A stretch of 64,000 nucleotides of DNA from Jeotgalicoccus marinus DSM 19772 (GTDB taxonomy: Bacteria; Bacillota; Bacilli; Staphylococcales; Salinicoccaceae). The position numbers and the translations under genes were made by a program. The notes beneath the pieces are model-generated. The model did not search any database. It was not told the origin of the DNA and worked only from the letters and a program-made list of their open reading frames with translations. The DNA is taken from positions 62,001-126,000 of the forward strand of contig NZ_AUEE01000005.1 of assembly GCF_000425825.1 (NCBI RefSeq), read 5' to 3'. Positions 54,305 through 63,730 of this stretch are shown here, in pieces (position 1 is the stretch's first letter; each line of letters begins with the position of its first letter).

Positions 54305-55472
54305 GATTTTTCACCCAGTTAATTATTTCGTTTTGGTCATTTTCCAATTGACCGAGCACGACTTGTTTTTCTATCTCTGATAATAGTGTTTTTAACCATG
54401 GTCCGCCTTGTCGTTCTAGTACCTGCATTAAAACTCGACCATCAACATATAGGTCACTACGACTGTTTATAACAAGTTTGTCTCTCAGTGTGATGGCATT
54501 TAAAAGTATGTCGACTGAATCTGTACTTAGTACGTCATTCTTTTGATTTAAGTGAAGGACTAAATCCATAATTTCCTTGTTATAATAGTAGGCAATTAAT
54601 TTAGAATTTACATTCATGGACAAGTCATCCATTAAAGATAAGCTATCACGTATCTGATTTTTTAAGTGGTTCGATGGCTTGAGCTCATTTAGGAACCTTA
54701 ACAAGGATTGGTCATGGTAAACGTGTATTACGAGTGCTTCTTCAATATTTGATACGCATGCACTAAGATATGTGTCTTTATGGACATGCTTAAAGAAAGG
54801 GATATATTCCAGTAAGCCAGTTTCAACTATAATATTTTGTGCGGCCGACGGATTTAAGCCTGCATACATTTTCTTAAGTTCTGTAAAAGTACGCTCACTC
54901 GCAATATGAGCAAGTAAAGCCTTATTTTTATGAATCGCTGCCTTTACATTTTCAGTTAGTTTAAAGTCTAATTGGGACATAAATCTAACAGCTCTCAGCA
55001 TGCGAAGTGCGTCCTCACCAAACCGTTCATCTGCCTCGCCTACTGTATTAATAATATTTTCTTCTAGGTCATCTTGACCGTGATAAGGATCAAAGAGTAT
55101 CATATTTTTCATCATTGCCATTGCATTGATCGTAAAATCTCGGCGACTTAAGTCATCTTGAAGATTTTCTGTGAAGAATACTTTGTCTGGTCGTCTAAAA
55201 TTACTGTAGGTACCTTCTGTACGGTAGGTCGTTACCTCAAAAGGTGTATCTTCTATTAGAACAACAATCGTGCCATGTTCTTTACCCACATCAATCGTCC
55301 GTTCGAATAGCCGTTCAATTTCTTCAGGTAAGGCATTTGTTGTTATATCTACATCGTTAATTGGCCGATTCAATATATAGTCACGCACTGCCCCGCCTAC
55401 AAAATAGCCTTCATAGTCGTTTTTCTCTAAGATGTCTAAGATCAAGCCTGCCTGCTTAAACAGTTTATTCAT
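54285..55472 (-). CDS. cca: CCA-adding tRNA nucleotidyltransferase (395 aa)
   Basis: It adds or repairs the 3' CCA of tRNAs. Class II nucleotidyltransferase motif: YFVGGAVRDYILNRPINDVDI with catalytic Asp pair, then RRDFTINAMAM and EDALRMLRAVRF. The start ATG at 55472 has GGTG 6 bases ahead; upstream in-frame codons merge with that site. It overlaps bshA by 8 bp. Confidence 0.93.
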   Translation of the reverse strand: MNKLFKQAGLILDILEKNDYEGYFVGGAVRDYILNRPINDVDITTNALPEEIERLFERTIDVGKEHGTIVVLIEDTPFEVTTYRTEGTYSNFRRPDKVFFTENLQDDLSRRDFTINAMAMMKNMILFDPYHGQDDLEENIINTVGEADERFGEDALRMLRAVRFMSQLDFKLTENVKAAIHKNKALLAHIASERTFTELKKMYAGLNPSAAQNIIVETGLLEYIPFFKHVHKDTYLSACVSNIEEALVIHVYHDQSLLRFLNELKPSNHLKNQIRDSLSLMDDLSMNVNSKLIAYYYNKEIMDLVLHLNQKNDVLSTDSVDILLNAITLRDKLVINSRSDLYVDGRVLMQVLERQGGPWLKTLLSEIEKQVVLGQLENDQNEIINWVKNHAKYEE

Positions 55473-56613
55473 GTGCATCACCAGAGATTAAATGGTTATA
55501 TAAATTCTCATATTGATCAACAATTTCTTCCATATTAAAACGTTCTTTTATATCTTTTAACATAGCACCTTGCATAGTTTTAAATTGGTCTTCATGGGTT
55601 AACAATTGAACAATACGGGCTGCTGCTGTTTTATAATCACCAATTTCAACTGTATAGCCTGACTCATTATCTTGAATTACTTCAGATATCCCACCGGCAG
55701 TTGAACCTATAGGTACAGCACCACAATACATTGCTTCTAGCATCGCTAGGCCAAAGCTTTCTTTTCTGCTAAGTAAAAGGAAAATATCTGCGAGTTTATA
55801 GTAGTCTGTGATATCAGAAACTTGGCCTATGAAATGAACGCGGTCTTCTAAATCTAATGATTTTACAAGTTGTTTTATAGAGAAAAGCTCTGGTCCATCT
55901 CCGACATATACTAAGTGACAATCGACTTCTTTTAAAGCTTCGTTAAATGCATATAAGACATGATCGACATTTTTAATCTTTCTGAAGTTTGAACTATGAA
56001 CAAGCACCTTTGCTTCATCTGGAATGCCGAGCTTAATTTTTGTTTCAGCTTGAATCTCTAAACGACTCTCTGTATTAAAACGAGTATCGTCAACAAAGTT
56101 ATAGACGGTCTCTATTTTAGTTTTTGGCTTAATAAGGTCATAGGTCTGCTCTCTTAGACTATTCGACACCGATGTCGTTAAATCAGACTTATCAATCCCA
56201 AAACGAATCGCATTTACCAATGACATATCGTGACCGAGTACAGTAATGTCAGTACCATGTAAGGTTGTTATTATACCCACATCTTTTTTCTTAGACATTT
56301 CACGAGCCAAGATGCCACATACAGCATGAGGAATCGCATAGTGCATGTGAATAACATCTAAATCAAATTCATCTATCACTTCGGAGATTTTACTAGATAA
56401 GGTAATGTCATAAGGTGGATACTTAAAGACACTGTAGTCGTTAACTTCTGTCTTATGGGTATATATATTATCGTGGTTTGCTCCAAGTCTAAATGGCACA
56501 CTGGATGCAATAAAATGGACCTCATGACCTCTATTTGCCATTTGTATGCCAAGCTCTGTTGCAATGATGCCACTCCCACCTACACTTGGATAACATACAA
56601 TTCCTAACTTCAT
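55465..56613 (-). CDS. bshA: Bacillithiol synthesis glycosyltransferase BshA (382 aa)
   Basis: A GT4-family enzyme joining UDP-GlcNAc to L-malate, the first step to bacillithiol. The N-terminal GIVCYPSVGGSGIIATELG and C-terminal LLLSRKESFGLAMLEAMYCGA (donor site with E-x7-E) are typical. The ATG at 56613 has GAGGTG 7-8 bases ahead; the TTG at 56628 lies before it. It is followed by cca and birA in an overlapping set. Confidence 0.93.
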   Translation of the reverse strand: MKLGIVCYPSVGGSGIIATELGIQMANRGHEVHFIASSVPFRLGANHDNIYTHKTEVNDYSVFKYPPYDITLSSKISEVIDEFDLDVIHMHYAIPHAVCGILAREMSKKKDVGIITTLHGTDITVLGHDMSLVNAIRFGIDKSDLTTSVSNSLREQTYDLIKPKTKIETVYNFVDDTRFNTESRLEIQAETKIKLGIPDEAKVLVHSSNFRKIKNVDHVLYAFNEALKEVDCHLVYVGDGPELFSIKQLVKSLDLEDRVHFIGQVSDITDYYKLADIFLLLSRKESFGLAMLEAMYCGAVPIGSTAGGISEVIQDNESGYTVEIGDYKTAAARIVQLLTHEDQFKTMQGAMLKDIKERFNMEEIVDQYENLYNHLISGDAHE

Positions 56614-56700
56614 ACCAATGCACCTCAACTACTTATAATTTATATCAGTCTTAATTATAGAGAAAATTTATCGATAAAGGAAACGAATATTACTACAAAT

Positions 56701-56727
56701 AAAAAAACGACCGAATAAACGGTCGTC
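56701..56727 (-). terminator. Terminator of yugP
   Basis: A perfect 7-bp stem ACGACCG / CGGTCGT with a 6-nt loop, followed on the minus strand by seven T. Confidence 0.82.
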
Positions 56728-56739
56728 TATAATCTAATT

Positions 56740-57435
56740 CTAATTGTTTCTTGCAATCATAATAAAGCGTAGAAGTTCAGCCACAGCGACTGCAGTTGCT
56801 GCAACATAAGTCATTGCTGCTGCATTTAACACTTTCTTAGCATGACGATACTCTTTACTATTAACAATATTTAATTCTTCGATTTGATTCATGGCACGTT
56901 TAGAAGCATCGAATTCCACTGGTAAAGTCACCACTTGGAATAATACTGCAAAGGCCATTAAACCGATCCCTGACCATAAAAGAATTTCGCCTAGTCCCCC
57001 ACCTGCTGCACTTTGTGCCGCAGTTAAGATAATACCAGCGATAATTAAGAAATACGAGAAGTTAGAGCCTAATGTCGCTAATGGTACCAGTGCTGAACGG
57101 AAGCTTAGGAATTTATAGCCTGTTGCATGTTGAATTGCGTGACCAACTTCGTGTGCGGCAACTGCTGTACCTGCAACACTTGGATTGTCGTAGTTACCTG
57201 GAGATAATACGACTTTTTTGTTTTTAGGATCATAGTAATCAGTCAAAGTACCTTGTCCACGTTCGACACTTACATCGTAAATACCATTCTCACGTAAGAT
57301 ATCTTCAGCGACTTGTTTACCAGTCATACCACTAGTCGAACGCACTTTAGAATACTTGTTAAATGTAGATTTAACATTCATCTGTGCAAGCATTGGTACT
57401 ATCATTAAAATTATAAAATAGATTATCAGATACAC
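56740..57435 (-). CDS. yugP: Membrane zinc metallopeptidase, YugP family (231 aa)
   Basis: An N-terminal membrane helix, then the zinc motif HEVGH in VAAHEVGHAIQHATG (about residue 95), and further helices near 125-145 and 150-170 and at the C-terminus. It matches the neutral zinc metallopeptidase YugP; its substrate is not known. The start is a GTG at 57435 with GGAGGG 6 bases ahead. Confidence 0.88.
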   Translation of the reverse strand: MYLIIYFIILMIVPMLAQMNVKSTFNKYSKVRSTSGMTGKQVAEDILRENGIYDVSVERGQGTLTDYYDPKNKKVVLSPGNYDNPSVAGTAVAAHEVGHAIQHATGYKFLSFRSALVPLATLGSNFSYFLIIAGIILTAAQSAAGGGLGEILLWSGIGLMAFAVLFQVVTLPVEFDASKRAMNQIEELNIVNSKEYRHAKKVLNAAAMTYVAATAVAVAELLRFIMIARNN

Positions 57436-57490
57436 ATTTGTCCCTCCGTCTTGTTCATAGTTATATTTTACTAAAGTGATTTTACATAAG

Positions 57491-58072
57491 TCAATTATTA
57501 CGTCTATCTACAAGCTTCCATAATAGTATAAGCACGATTATTGTTAACCAAAAAGCCAAGTATCCTATTTGATTTGCAAATACATGCAAGTTTCCGTATC
57601 TTGGATACTGCATAAAAACATAATCGATGACGTCATTATGAAATAACCATAAGGCAGTCACACCAAAGTGCCAAATTTTTATTTTCATATGGGGAAGAAA
57701 CAAGAACGCTTGAATCGCCATTGCCAAGTGGGATGCAATCAGCATCAAGCCAACTAATGAGACAAAGCCCATGTCAATAAAGTTCCAAATGTTCATAATC
57801 ACTGCCCAAACACCATACTTAATCAAGGTTGTAAATGCTAGAGCATCAACCAACCCTGAATGCTTATTAAACAAGATTAAGACAATAAGTACACATAAGA
57901 ACAAAGTTGCAGTCGGGCTATCTGGTACAAATGGGTAGAAATACCACGGTGTAACGGAAAGTTGTCCACCATACCAAATATAGCCATAGACTGTACCTAA
58001 AAAGTTTGAAATCAGCAATAAGACTAAGAATTTTCTGTTAAACATTAAGTTATATATGTAGTTAAATAGCAT
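57491..58072 (-). CDS. ypjA: DUF1405 membrane protein, YpjA-like (193 aa)
   Basis: About six membrane helices. The family segment GGQLSVTPWYFYPFVPDSP near residues 33-51 is intact. The function is unknown, but it follows the qcr genes in Bacillus and here, which suggests a link to the cytochrome bc complex. GTAGGAG lies before the ATG. Confidence 0.83.
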   Translation of the reverse strand: MLFNYIYNLMFNRKFLVLLLISNFLGTVYGYIWYGGQLSVTPWYFYPFVPDSPTATLFLCVLIVLILFNKHSGLVDALAFTTLIKYGVWAVIMNIWNFIDMGFVSLVGLMLIASHLAMAIQAFLFLPHMKIKIWHFGVTALWLFHNDVIDYVFMQYPRYGNLHVFANQIGYLAFWLTIIVLILLWKLVDRRNN

Positions 58073-58089
58073 AGTTTCTCCTACAAGAA

Positions 58090-58113
58090 GACCCCTCTGT
58101 TACCAGAAGGGTC
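58090..58113 (-). other. Intercistronic hairpin between qcrC and ypjA
   Basis: On the minus strand GACCCTTCT pairs with AGAGGGGTC (9 bp, one wobble) with a 6-nt loop. No good T run follows. It may protect the qcr part of the message or weaken readthrough into ypjA. Confidence 0.45.
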
Positions 58114-58126
58114 GTTATTATTTGTA

Positions 58127-58927
58127 TTATTCAGCTGATTCTTCAACATTGCTTGCTTCGTCTTTACTTGTTAGTTCAAGTCCAGCAACATATTCAGAAA
58201 TCGCAGTGATTTCTTCGTCTGTTAATTGACCTTCAAAGGCAGGCATTTCACCACTACCACTTCTAACAAAAGCTTCAACCATTTCAGGTTGTAAATCAGG
58301 TTCAATTAAGTTCGGGCCTGATCCACCAGCAAGTTCCCCACCGTGACAACTTGTACAGTTTGTACGGATTAAGTCATTGAAGACAGGATCTTCTGCATCT
58401 AAGTTAGAGAAAACAATCTGACCTTGTTGGTTTTGTTGTTCCCAATCATGGTAAGCAACTGATTCCCAAGTTGTGTAGAAGATAATACCTACAGCTATGA
58501 GCATCATACCTGTAGCAACTGGACGTTTTTTCCAGTGACGTTCTTTCTTACCGTCAAGCCATGGTGCGAGTAATAGAGCACCGAATGCGATACCAGGAAT
58601 GATAATCGCACCTACTACGTTAAATGGACCAGACGCATAAGTGTATTTTAAAATCTGATAGAGGAAAAGGAAATACCAGTCAGGTAGCGGAATATAACCT
58701 GTATCAGTTGGGTCTGCCATGCGCTCTAATGGTGCAGGGTGTGCAACCGTTAAGCATAGGAAACCGATTAAGAATACTGCACCAGCCATCCATTCTTTAA
58801 GAAGGAAGTCTGGGTAGAATTCCTCTGTACGACCAGGGAATTCTGAATAATCACGATTTAATTTTGGTTTGTCATACTTTTGTACACGTGAATCACCTAC
58901 AAAAGTTAGACCTTTACCGTGTTTCAT
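58127..58927 (-). CDS. qcrC: Menaquinol:cytochrome c reductase cytochrome b/c subunit (266 aa)
   Basis: A fusion of a subunit IV-like membrane part (about three helices, 45-145; PDWYFLFLYQILK) with a C-terminal cytochrome c domain carrying the haem motif CTSCH (about 188-192) and a Met axial ligand probably in SGEMPAFEG. An acidic tail ends the chain. GGAGGGGG precedes the ATG. S. aureus lacks this complex. Confidence 0.95.
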   Translation of the reverse strand: MKHGKGLTFVGDSRVQKYDKPKLNRDYSEFPGRTEEFYPDFLLKEWMAGAVFLIGFLCLTVAHPAPLERMADPTDTGYIPLPDWYFLFLYQILKYTYASGPFNVVGAIIIPGIAFGALLLAPWLDGKKERHWKKRPVATGMMLIAVGIIFYTTWESVAYHDWEQQNQQGQIVFSNLDAEDPVFNDLIRTNCTSCHGGELAGGSGPNLIEPDLQPEMVEAFVRSGSGEMPAFEGQLTDEEITAISEYVAGLELTSKDEASNVEESAE

Positions 58928-58945
58928 AAATAGTCCCCCTCCTTC

Positions 58946-59620
58946 TTATAGTGGTCCTGCAATACCTTGTCTACGTATTAAGATAAAGTGAATAGCCATT
59001 AATACAAATAGCGCAGCAGGCAGGAAGAACACGTGGATAGCAAAGAATCTAGTCAGTGTTTGAGCACCGATAATTGTCGCATCACCTGCAAGTAGAGTCT
59101 TAATCCACTCACCGATAAACGGAACACTTTCAGCGATATCTAAACCTACTTTAGTAGCGAATAGAGCTTTCATATCCCATGGTAATAAGTAACCTGTGAA
59201 CGCAAGGCCAAGCATAACTGCGAATAACAGTACACCGACAACCCAGTTTAATTCACGTGGTGACTTGTATGCACCTGTAAAGAATACTCTTAGAGTATGT
59301 AGGAACATCATTACTACGACCAAGCTTGCACCCCAGTGGTGCATACCTCTAACAATAACACCAGCTGCAACATCCTGTTGTAGGAAGTAAACAGAGTTCC
59401 AAGCGTTAATGATATCTGGTACATAGTACATTGTTAAGAACATTCCAGACAAGATCTGGATTACTGTAATGAAGAACGTTAAACCACCAAAACAATAGAC
59501 GAAAGCTGAGAAGTGATAGGCAGGGTTAACATGCTCAGGCACTTCGTGATCTGCTACGTCTCTCCAAATTGGTGTGATGTCAATTCTGTCATCAATCCAA
59601 TCATAAATACGATTCAGCAT
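58946..59620 (-). CDS. qcrB: Menaquinol:cytochrome c reductase cytochrome b6 subunit (224 aa)
   Basis: Four-helix cytochrome b. Haem ligands are His residues in MHHWGAS/FLHTLRVF and in the final helix IHVFFLP/AIHFILI. C43 (FVYCFGG), which binds the extra haem covalently in Bacillus QcrB, is present. The ATG at 59620, with AGGAGGG 6 bases ahead, gives exactly this Bacillus numbering; the TTG one codon earlier is less likely. Confidence 0.95.
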   Translation of the reverse strand: MLNRIYDWIDDRIDITPIWRDVADHEVPEHVNPAYHFSAFVYCFGGLTFFITVIQILSGMFLTMYYVPDIINAWNSVYFLQQDVAAGVIVRGMHHWGASLVVVMMFLHTLRVFFTGAYKSPRELNWVVGVLLFAVMLGLAFTGYLLPWDMKALFATKVGLDIAESVPFIGEWIKTLLAGDATIIGAQTLTRFFAIHVFFLPAALFVLMAIHFILIRRQGIAGPL

Positions 59621-59631
59621 CAATTACCCTC

Positions 59632-60132
59632 CTATACTAATTCATTTTCTTTAATTGCACCGATAGTTAAGAATCCGTCAGATTCTCCAACTTCGTACAT
59701 ATCTAAAGGCCCACGTGGTGGTGTACCTGGTACATTCTCACCATTTTTCTCATAGAGCCCGTTGTGACATGGACAGAAGAAACGCTCTGGATTACTTGCA
59801 TCGCTTGCCCATGATACAGTACAACCCAAGTGCTTACAAACCGGTGATAGCGCGATGATCTCATCGCCTTCTTTGTAAACCCAAGCGAAGTCTGTAACTT
59901 CACTCACATACCAGCCATCTGTTTGCTCGAATGTGAAGTCTACACTGACTGGTTCTTCGGTGATGTCAGCAACTTTTACACTTGTTGCAATCATGTCACT
60001 TGCAGATGATTCTTTAAATAGTGGATCTAGAGCAAAACGACCCATTGGAAGAATCATTCCTGCAGCCATAAATGAACCCACACCCATTAGAGAATAGTTC
60101 AAAAACTGGCGTCTTGTTACTTTTTGCGACAT
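59632..60132 (-). CDS. qcrA: Rieske iron-sulphur subunit (166 aa)
   Basis: [2Fe-2S] Rieske protein of the bc complex. Cluster ligands are in CKHLGC and CPCHNG. The N-terminus has a twin-arginine motif, VTRRQFLN (R7-R8), followed by a hydrophobic anchor (about 12-30), so export should need the Tat system, as for Bacillus QcrA. The ATG at 60132 has GGGGGG about 9 bases ahead; the frame start 8 codons upstream lies before it. Confidence 0.95.
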   Translation of the reverse strand: MSQKVTRRQFLNYSLMGVGSFMAAGMILPMGRFALDPLFKESSASDMIATSVKVADITEEPVSVDFTFEQTDGWYVSEVTDFAWVYKEGDEIIALSPVCKHLGCTVSWASDASNPERFFCPCHNGLYEKNGENVPGTPPRGPLDMYEVGESDGFLTIGAIKENELV

Positions 60133-60191
60133 TAGTCTTTCCCCCCTCAAACGCACATACTTTTACAAATAATATAACTAGGACATTTCAA

Positions 60192-60220
60192 TTTTAGCTC
60201 ATTAAAACTGACTGGTCAAT
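60192..60220 (-). promoter_or_regulatory. Promoter of qcrABC
   Basis: On the minus strand, TTGACC (60215-60220), a 17-bp spacer and TAAAAT (60192-60197), about 60 bp before qcrA. It allows qcrABC to be expressed separately from ypiABF. Confidence 0.6.
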
Positions 60221-60276
60221 ATGGTTTTCAAAGAATTGACACATCTAATAAATAGATTGTGTAATAATACTTCTAA

Positions 60277-60705
60277 TTATTGATTCCATACACCAATAAT
60301 TTGCTTGATAACAGATTTTACTTCGTCATTGATTATTGAAATTTTCATTTCATTATCCATATCGCTTATTGGAATACTATTAACCCTAATGTGATCCAAA
60401 CCATCTAACTCAATATCTTGATAAGCAATGCTCACCACATTTTTAAAGCCATATGCTTTTAATTGATCTTTGTAAGCAATAAGGCTCGTATGGTCATCTG
60501 TTACAGTTGTAAAAGCAGGTGTAATCATCAATCTACCCTTCAGCTGTTTTTCTAACTGGATGGATATTAATTGCATGAGTTCTAAATTATTAGCATGTGT
60601 GAGAACTTCATTATCAAAAGCAATGCTTACCACTGGCACAATTGCAGTATCGATAAACTCAATTTCATCCTTTAAAACGCGAAGATCCTGTGTATTAAAT
60701 AACAC
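60277..60705 (-). CDS. ypiF: YpiF-like protein, DUF2487 (142 aa)
   Basis: A soluble alpha/beta protein; position between ypiB and qcrA and the sequence (MPVVSIAFDNE-like strand, TPAFTT) fit YpiF/DUF2487, function unknown. The start is a GTG at 60705 with AGAGGG about 9 bases ahead, 5 bp after ypiB. Confidence 0.75.
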   Translation of the reverse strand: MLFNTQDLRVLKDEIEFIDTAIVPVVSIAFDNEVLTHANNLELMQLISIQLEKQLKGRLMITPAFTTVTDDHTSLIAYKDQLKAYGFKNVVSIAYQDIELDGLDHIRVNSIPISDMDNEMKISIINDEVKSVIKQIIGVWNQ

Positions 60706-60710
60706 ACTGA

Positions 60711-61187
60711 CTACCCTCTTTCTTTTGTTAATTTTTGTAGCTCATCTGTCAGTTCATAAAATCTAACTTCATCTTTAGATAATAAGGCTTGGTCGATTAA
60801 ATGTTCGAGTTCCTTTATATCTTCTTGAAGAATCTCATCATTTTTTGTTAGTTCTTCAGACCGAATTTGATTATAGCGAATATCATCTGTTGAGAGTATG
60901 AATTCTAAATAAAGACCGTCAGTTTTGTTCAAGTTCAATTCATGGAAGATTGTCTCACCATTGTCTGTGATGATACCGTCTTTTTCGAACATTAAGGTTG
61001 GTCTATTTACATTTTTTTCTGCAATCCTTAACTTTCTACGTATAGAAGAATCCGTAAAGGAAATATTATGGGTAATCAGTGGGTGAGATTTAATAAAATT
61101 CAAGATCCAAACTGCAGTATGGTCCTTAAAATCATAGTTATAGAGACAATAGTTAATAAAATCTTTTTTAAAGCTCGTCTTCCTCAC
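60711..61187 (-). CDS. ypiB: YpiB-like protein, UPF0302 (158 aa)
   Basis: Matches the UPF0302 family: the N-terminal KKDFINYCLYNYDFKDHTAVWILNFI block and a C-terminal IDGALLSKDEVRFYELT-like IDEAL segment (about 132-150, here LIDQALLSKDEVRFYELTDEL). The IDEAL-type helix may mediate protein binding. The start is a GTG at 61187 inside the end of ypiA, 20-bp overlap. Confidence 0.82.
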   Translation of the reverse strand: MRKTSFKKDFINYCLYNYDFKDHTAVWILNFIKSHPLITHNISFTDSSIRRKLRIAEKNVNRPTLMFEKDGIITDNGETIFHELNLNKTDGLYLEFILSTDDIRYNQIRSEELTKNDEILQEDIKELEHLIDQALLSKDEVRFYELTDELQKLTKERG

Positions 61188-62439
61188 CTGCTATCTGCTC
61201 ATAATCCATCTGCCAGTCCGGATTGTCAGGTTCTAGTTGCATCAGTTTCTCTAGGATTTGTTTTTTGTCTGGATGATTAATTTCTCTTAAGTAATAGTAA
61301 TAATCTACATAGAATTCAAGAGAATCATCTAACAGTGCTTGGGCATCCTTGTAGTATTTTAAGGCTTGACTGTCATTTTCATTTTCTGCTTCTATTTTAG
61401 CAAGTAAGTAAATCGATTCACCACTTAGGGCATTGATGTCTAAATGTTTAACATAGTCATCGATTGTGTCTGTTTCACCTGTTTTTAAAATACTTTCAAA
61501 GAGCATTAGATATGCATCATCGTAGTCTTCATCCAGTTCAGTTGCGATTCTGAAATGTTCAATGGCTTTGTCCGCTTGGTTTTGTCTAAAGTACAAGCGA
61601 CCAAGATGGAAGTAAATAAGCGAGTTTTTATCATTTTCTTTAAGATAGGTTAAAAGTGTTTCTGTCGCGTCTTCTAAATTATGTTCAGTTTCATAGATGT
61701 TCATGAGTAAAATATAGGCATTGATAAAGTACGGTTCATTGTCGAGTACTTTTTCAAGTAAGCTTTTAGCTGCATCGTAATCTTTTAAATTATATTCGAG
61801 TAAGGCTTTTTTGTAGAAGTCTTCATTTGAATAATGATCTTCTGAAATACTATCGAAATATGCACGTGCATCTTCAAAGTTTAAAAGATTGACGTTGATA
61901 TCCGCTAATCTTAAACCAAGTAATATACCATTTACTTCCTCGAGCCCTTCGTTTAAAACATCTTCATAAAATCTGACTGCTTCCTCAAGGTCACCATTTG
62001 AGTAGTATAACTCGGCAATTGCAAAGTCGATAATGATGTCATCAGACATATTTTTTGCCTCAAATAACAATCTTAATGCGACGTCGTTTAAGTTCATCTG
62101 TTGAAAGATTTCTGACTTCAACATTAGTACTGTTGGCGTTTCAGGGCTAGAGTTAATCAGTTCAAGGGCATCATCAAGGCGCCCTTCACTGATATAAGAT
62201 TCAACGATATATGAAATGACGTAATCGTCATGGTCTACGTTATTATTTAAATGTAGGAAAATCTGTCTTGCTTGATATTCTAAACCTGCATTTTGTAATG
62301 CATCTCCCAAAACAAAGAGTGCTTCTAAAGACTCATCTGAGTGAAATTGGTCTAGACTATTTAAAATATTGTTTAAATCACTTTCAGGGTATGTTCCCTG
62401 TCTAAGTTTATCGATTATTTGAAGAATTTCTTCGTGCAT
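61168..62439 (-). CDS. ypiA: TPR protein, YpiA-like (423 aa)
   Basis: A soluble protein made of tetratricopeptide repeats along its length, for example ALFVLGDALQNAGLEYQARQIF and SLIYFHLGRLYFRQNQADKAIEHF. It is acidic throughout. Probably a scaffold; the partner is unknown, though its place with ypiB and ypiF before qcrABC is conserved. The ATG at 62439 has AGAGGA 8 bases ahead, 1 bp after aroA stops; the longer frame lies inside aroA. Confidence 0.87.
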   Translation of the reverse strand: MHEEILQIIDKLRQGTYPESDLNNILNSLDQFHSDESLEALFVLGDALQNAGLEYQARQIFLHLNNNVDHDDYVISYIVESYISEGRLDDALELINSSPETPTVLMLKSEIFQQMNLNDVALRLLFEAKNMSDDIIIDFAIAELYYSNGDLEEAVRFYEDVLNEGLEEVNGILLGLRLADINVNLLNFEDARAYFDSISEDHYSNEDFYKKALLEYNLKDYDAAKSLLEKVLDNEPYFINAYILLMNIYETEHNLEDATETLLTYLKENDKNSLIYFHLGRLYFRQNQADKAIEHFRIATELDEDYDDAYLMLFESILKTGETDTIDDYVKHLDINALSGESIYLLAKIEAENENDSQALKYYKDAQALLDDSLEFYVDYYYYLREINHPDKKQILEKLMQLEPDNPDWQMDYEQIAGEEDEL

Positions 62440-62440
62440 A

Positions 62441-63730
62441 TTATCGATCCTCTCGTAAACTATTAAGGTCTTCAAGGAAGCTTGGGAATGACACATCTAT
62501 GGCACTGATATCATCAATGTTGATTTCTTGATTCGTTGCAATGGCCATAATGATCAGCATCATTATAATTCTATGGTCATGATAACCCTTAAAGATTTCG
62601 TTTGCTGTGACTGAGCCATAGCCTGGATTGACTTCAAAACCGTCTTCAAAAGTGTTAATGTCAACACCAAACTTCTTCAATTCATCTTCAACAGCACTAA
62701 TTCTGTCAGTTTCTTTATAGCGAAGTTCTTCTGCATCTCTAACGGTTGACGTTCCATTAGTAAATGCAGCAAGTACCGCTAAGATTGGAATCTCATCAAT
62801 TAGACGTGGGATAATTTCGCCATCAATAGAGAATGGTTTAAGATTTTTTGTGTATTTGACATGAATGTCGCCAAAAGCTTCTCCATCTGTCGTTTTCTCA
62901 TCAATCGTAATATTAGCGCCCATGGTTTTCACAACATCAATAATTCCCGCTCGAGTATCATTTAAGGATACGTTATTAATAGTAATATCAGCACCTGGTG
63001 TAATCAAGCCGAGGACGATGATGAAGGCAGCTGAAGAAATATCTCCTGGAACAACGACATCGGATGATGTCAGTGCTTGCCCTCCATTTAGTACTACGGT
63101 CTTATCTGCTACATTAATGTCAGCACCAAATTGTGCCATCATTATTTCAGAATGATTTCTTGATGGATGCGTTTCGTGAATAATTGTTTGACCTTCTTGA
63201 AAAAGCCCAGTGAATAAGATGGCACTTTTAACTTGTGCTGAGGCAATCGGCATATGATATTCAAGCGGTTTGATTTTAGCTGGTTGAATTGAAATCGGTG
63301 GGAACTTATCTTCTTTTAAGTTGATCTTTGCACCCATTTCACTTAGCGGGATGACTACCCTATCCATGGGGCGTTTAGCAATCGTTTCATCACCCTCAAT
63401 CACTGCATTAATCTGTTCTAATCCTGCGACTAAGCCAGTTAAAAGACGTGTCGTTGTACCGCTGTTTCCTGTGTAAAGAATATCTGATGGAGATTGAAGC
63501 GATTGATGACCACTAGAAGTCACTTCAAAGTCAGCTCCGATTCTCTTAACGTCAGCGCCAAGTTGTCTCATGTTTTCAAAAGTTCTTAAAGTATCCGCAC
63601 TAATCAGAGGGGATTTTATAAAGGTTGTTCCCTCTGCTAAAGCACCTAACATCAAAGCGCGATGGGTAATCGACTTATCTCCTGGAACAGTAATGTTACC
63701 GGTAAACTTACTATTTAAAAGTTGTTTCAT
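62441..63730 (-). CDS. aroA: EPSP synthase (429 aa)
   Basis: 5-enolpyruvylshikimate-3-phosphate synthase of aromatic amino acid synthesis. Conserved segments are GDKSITHRALMLGAL, the PEP/glyphosate loop GNSGTTTRL, and RYKETDRI. The motif around residue 100 (GNSGTTTR in place of GNAGTAMR) is of the class II type found in staphylococci, which tolerate glyphosate. The ATG at 63730 has AAGGGAG 5-6 bases ahead and overlaps the aroB stop by 4 bp. Confidence 0.94.
   Translation of the reverse strand: MKQLLNSKFTGNITVPGDKSITHRALMLGALAEGTTFIKSPLISADTLRTFENMRQLGADVKRIGADFEVTSSGHQSLQSPSDILYTGNSGTTTRLLTGLVAGLEQINAVIEGDETIAKRPMDRVVIPLSEMGAKINLKEDKFPPISIQPAKIKPLEYHMPIASAQVKSAILFTGLFQEGQTIIHETHPSRNHSEIMMAQFGADINVADKTVVLNGGQALTSSDVVVPGDISSAAFIIVLGLITPGADITINNVSLNDTRAGIIDVVKTMGANITIDEKTTDGEAFGDIHVKYTKNLKPFSIDGEIIPRLIDEIPILAVLAAFTNGTSTVRDAEELRYKETDRISAVEDELKKFGVDINTFEDGFEVNPGYGSVTANEIFKGYHDHRIIMMLIIMAIATNQEINIDDISAIDVSFPSFLEDLNSLREDR

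Noticed and set aside
4785-55481. Shared ATGCAYATG at the frame starts of the ABC-F gene, brnQ and cca considered as a dual-start signal
   Set aside because: In each case the first ATG or GTG lies against the Shine-Dalgarno and the second has normal spacing; chance is enough to explain three cases.
60236-60265. Plus-strand TTGACA and a short inverted repeat downstream of ypiF
   Set aside because: No plus-strand gene follows, spacing to a -10 is poor, and the inverted repeat has no T tail.
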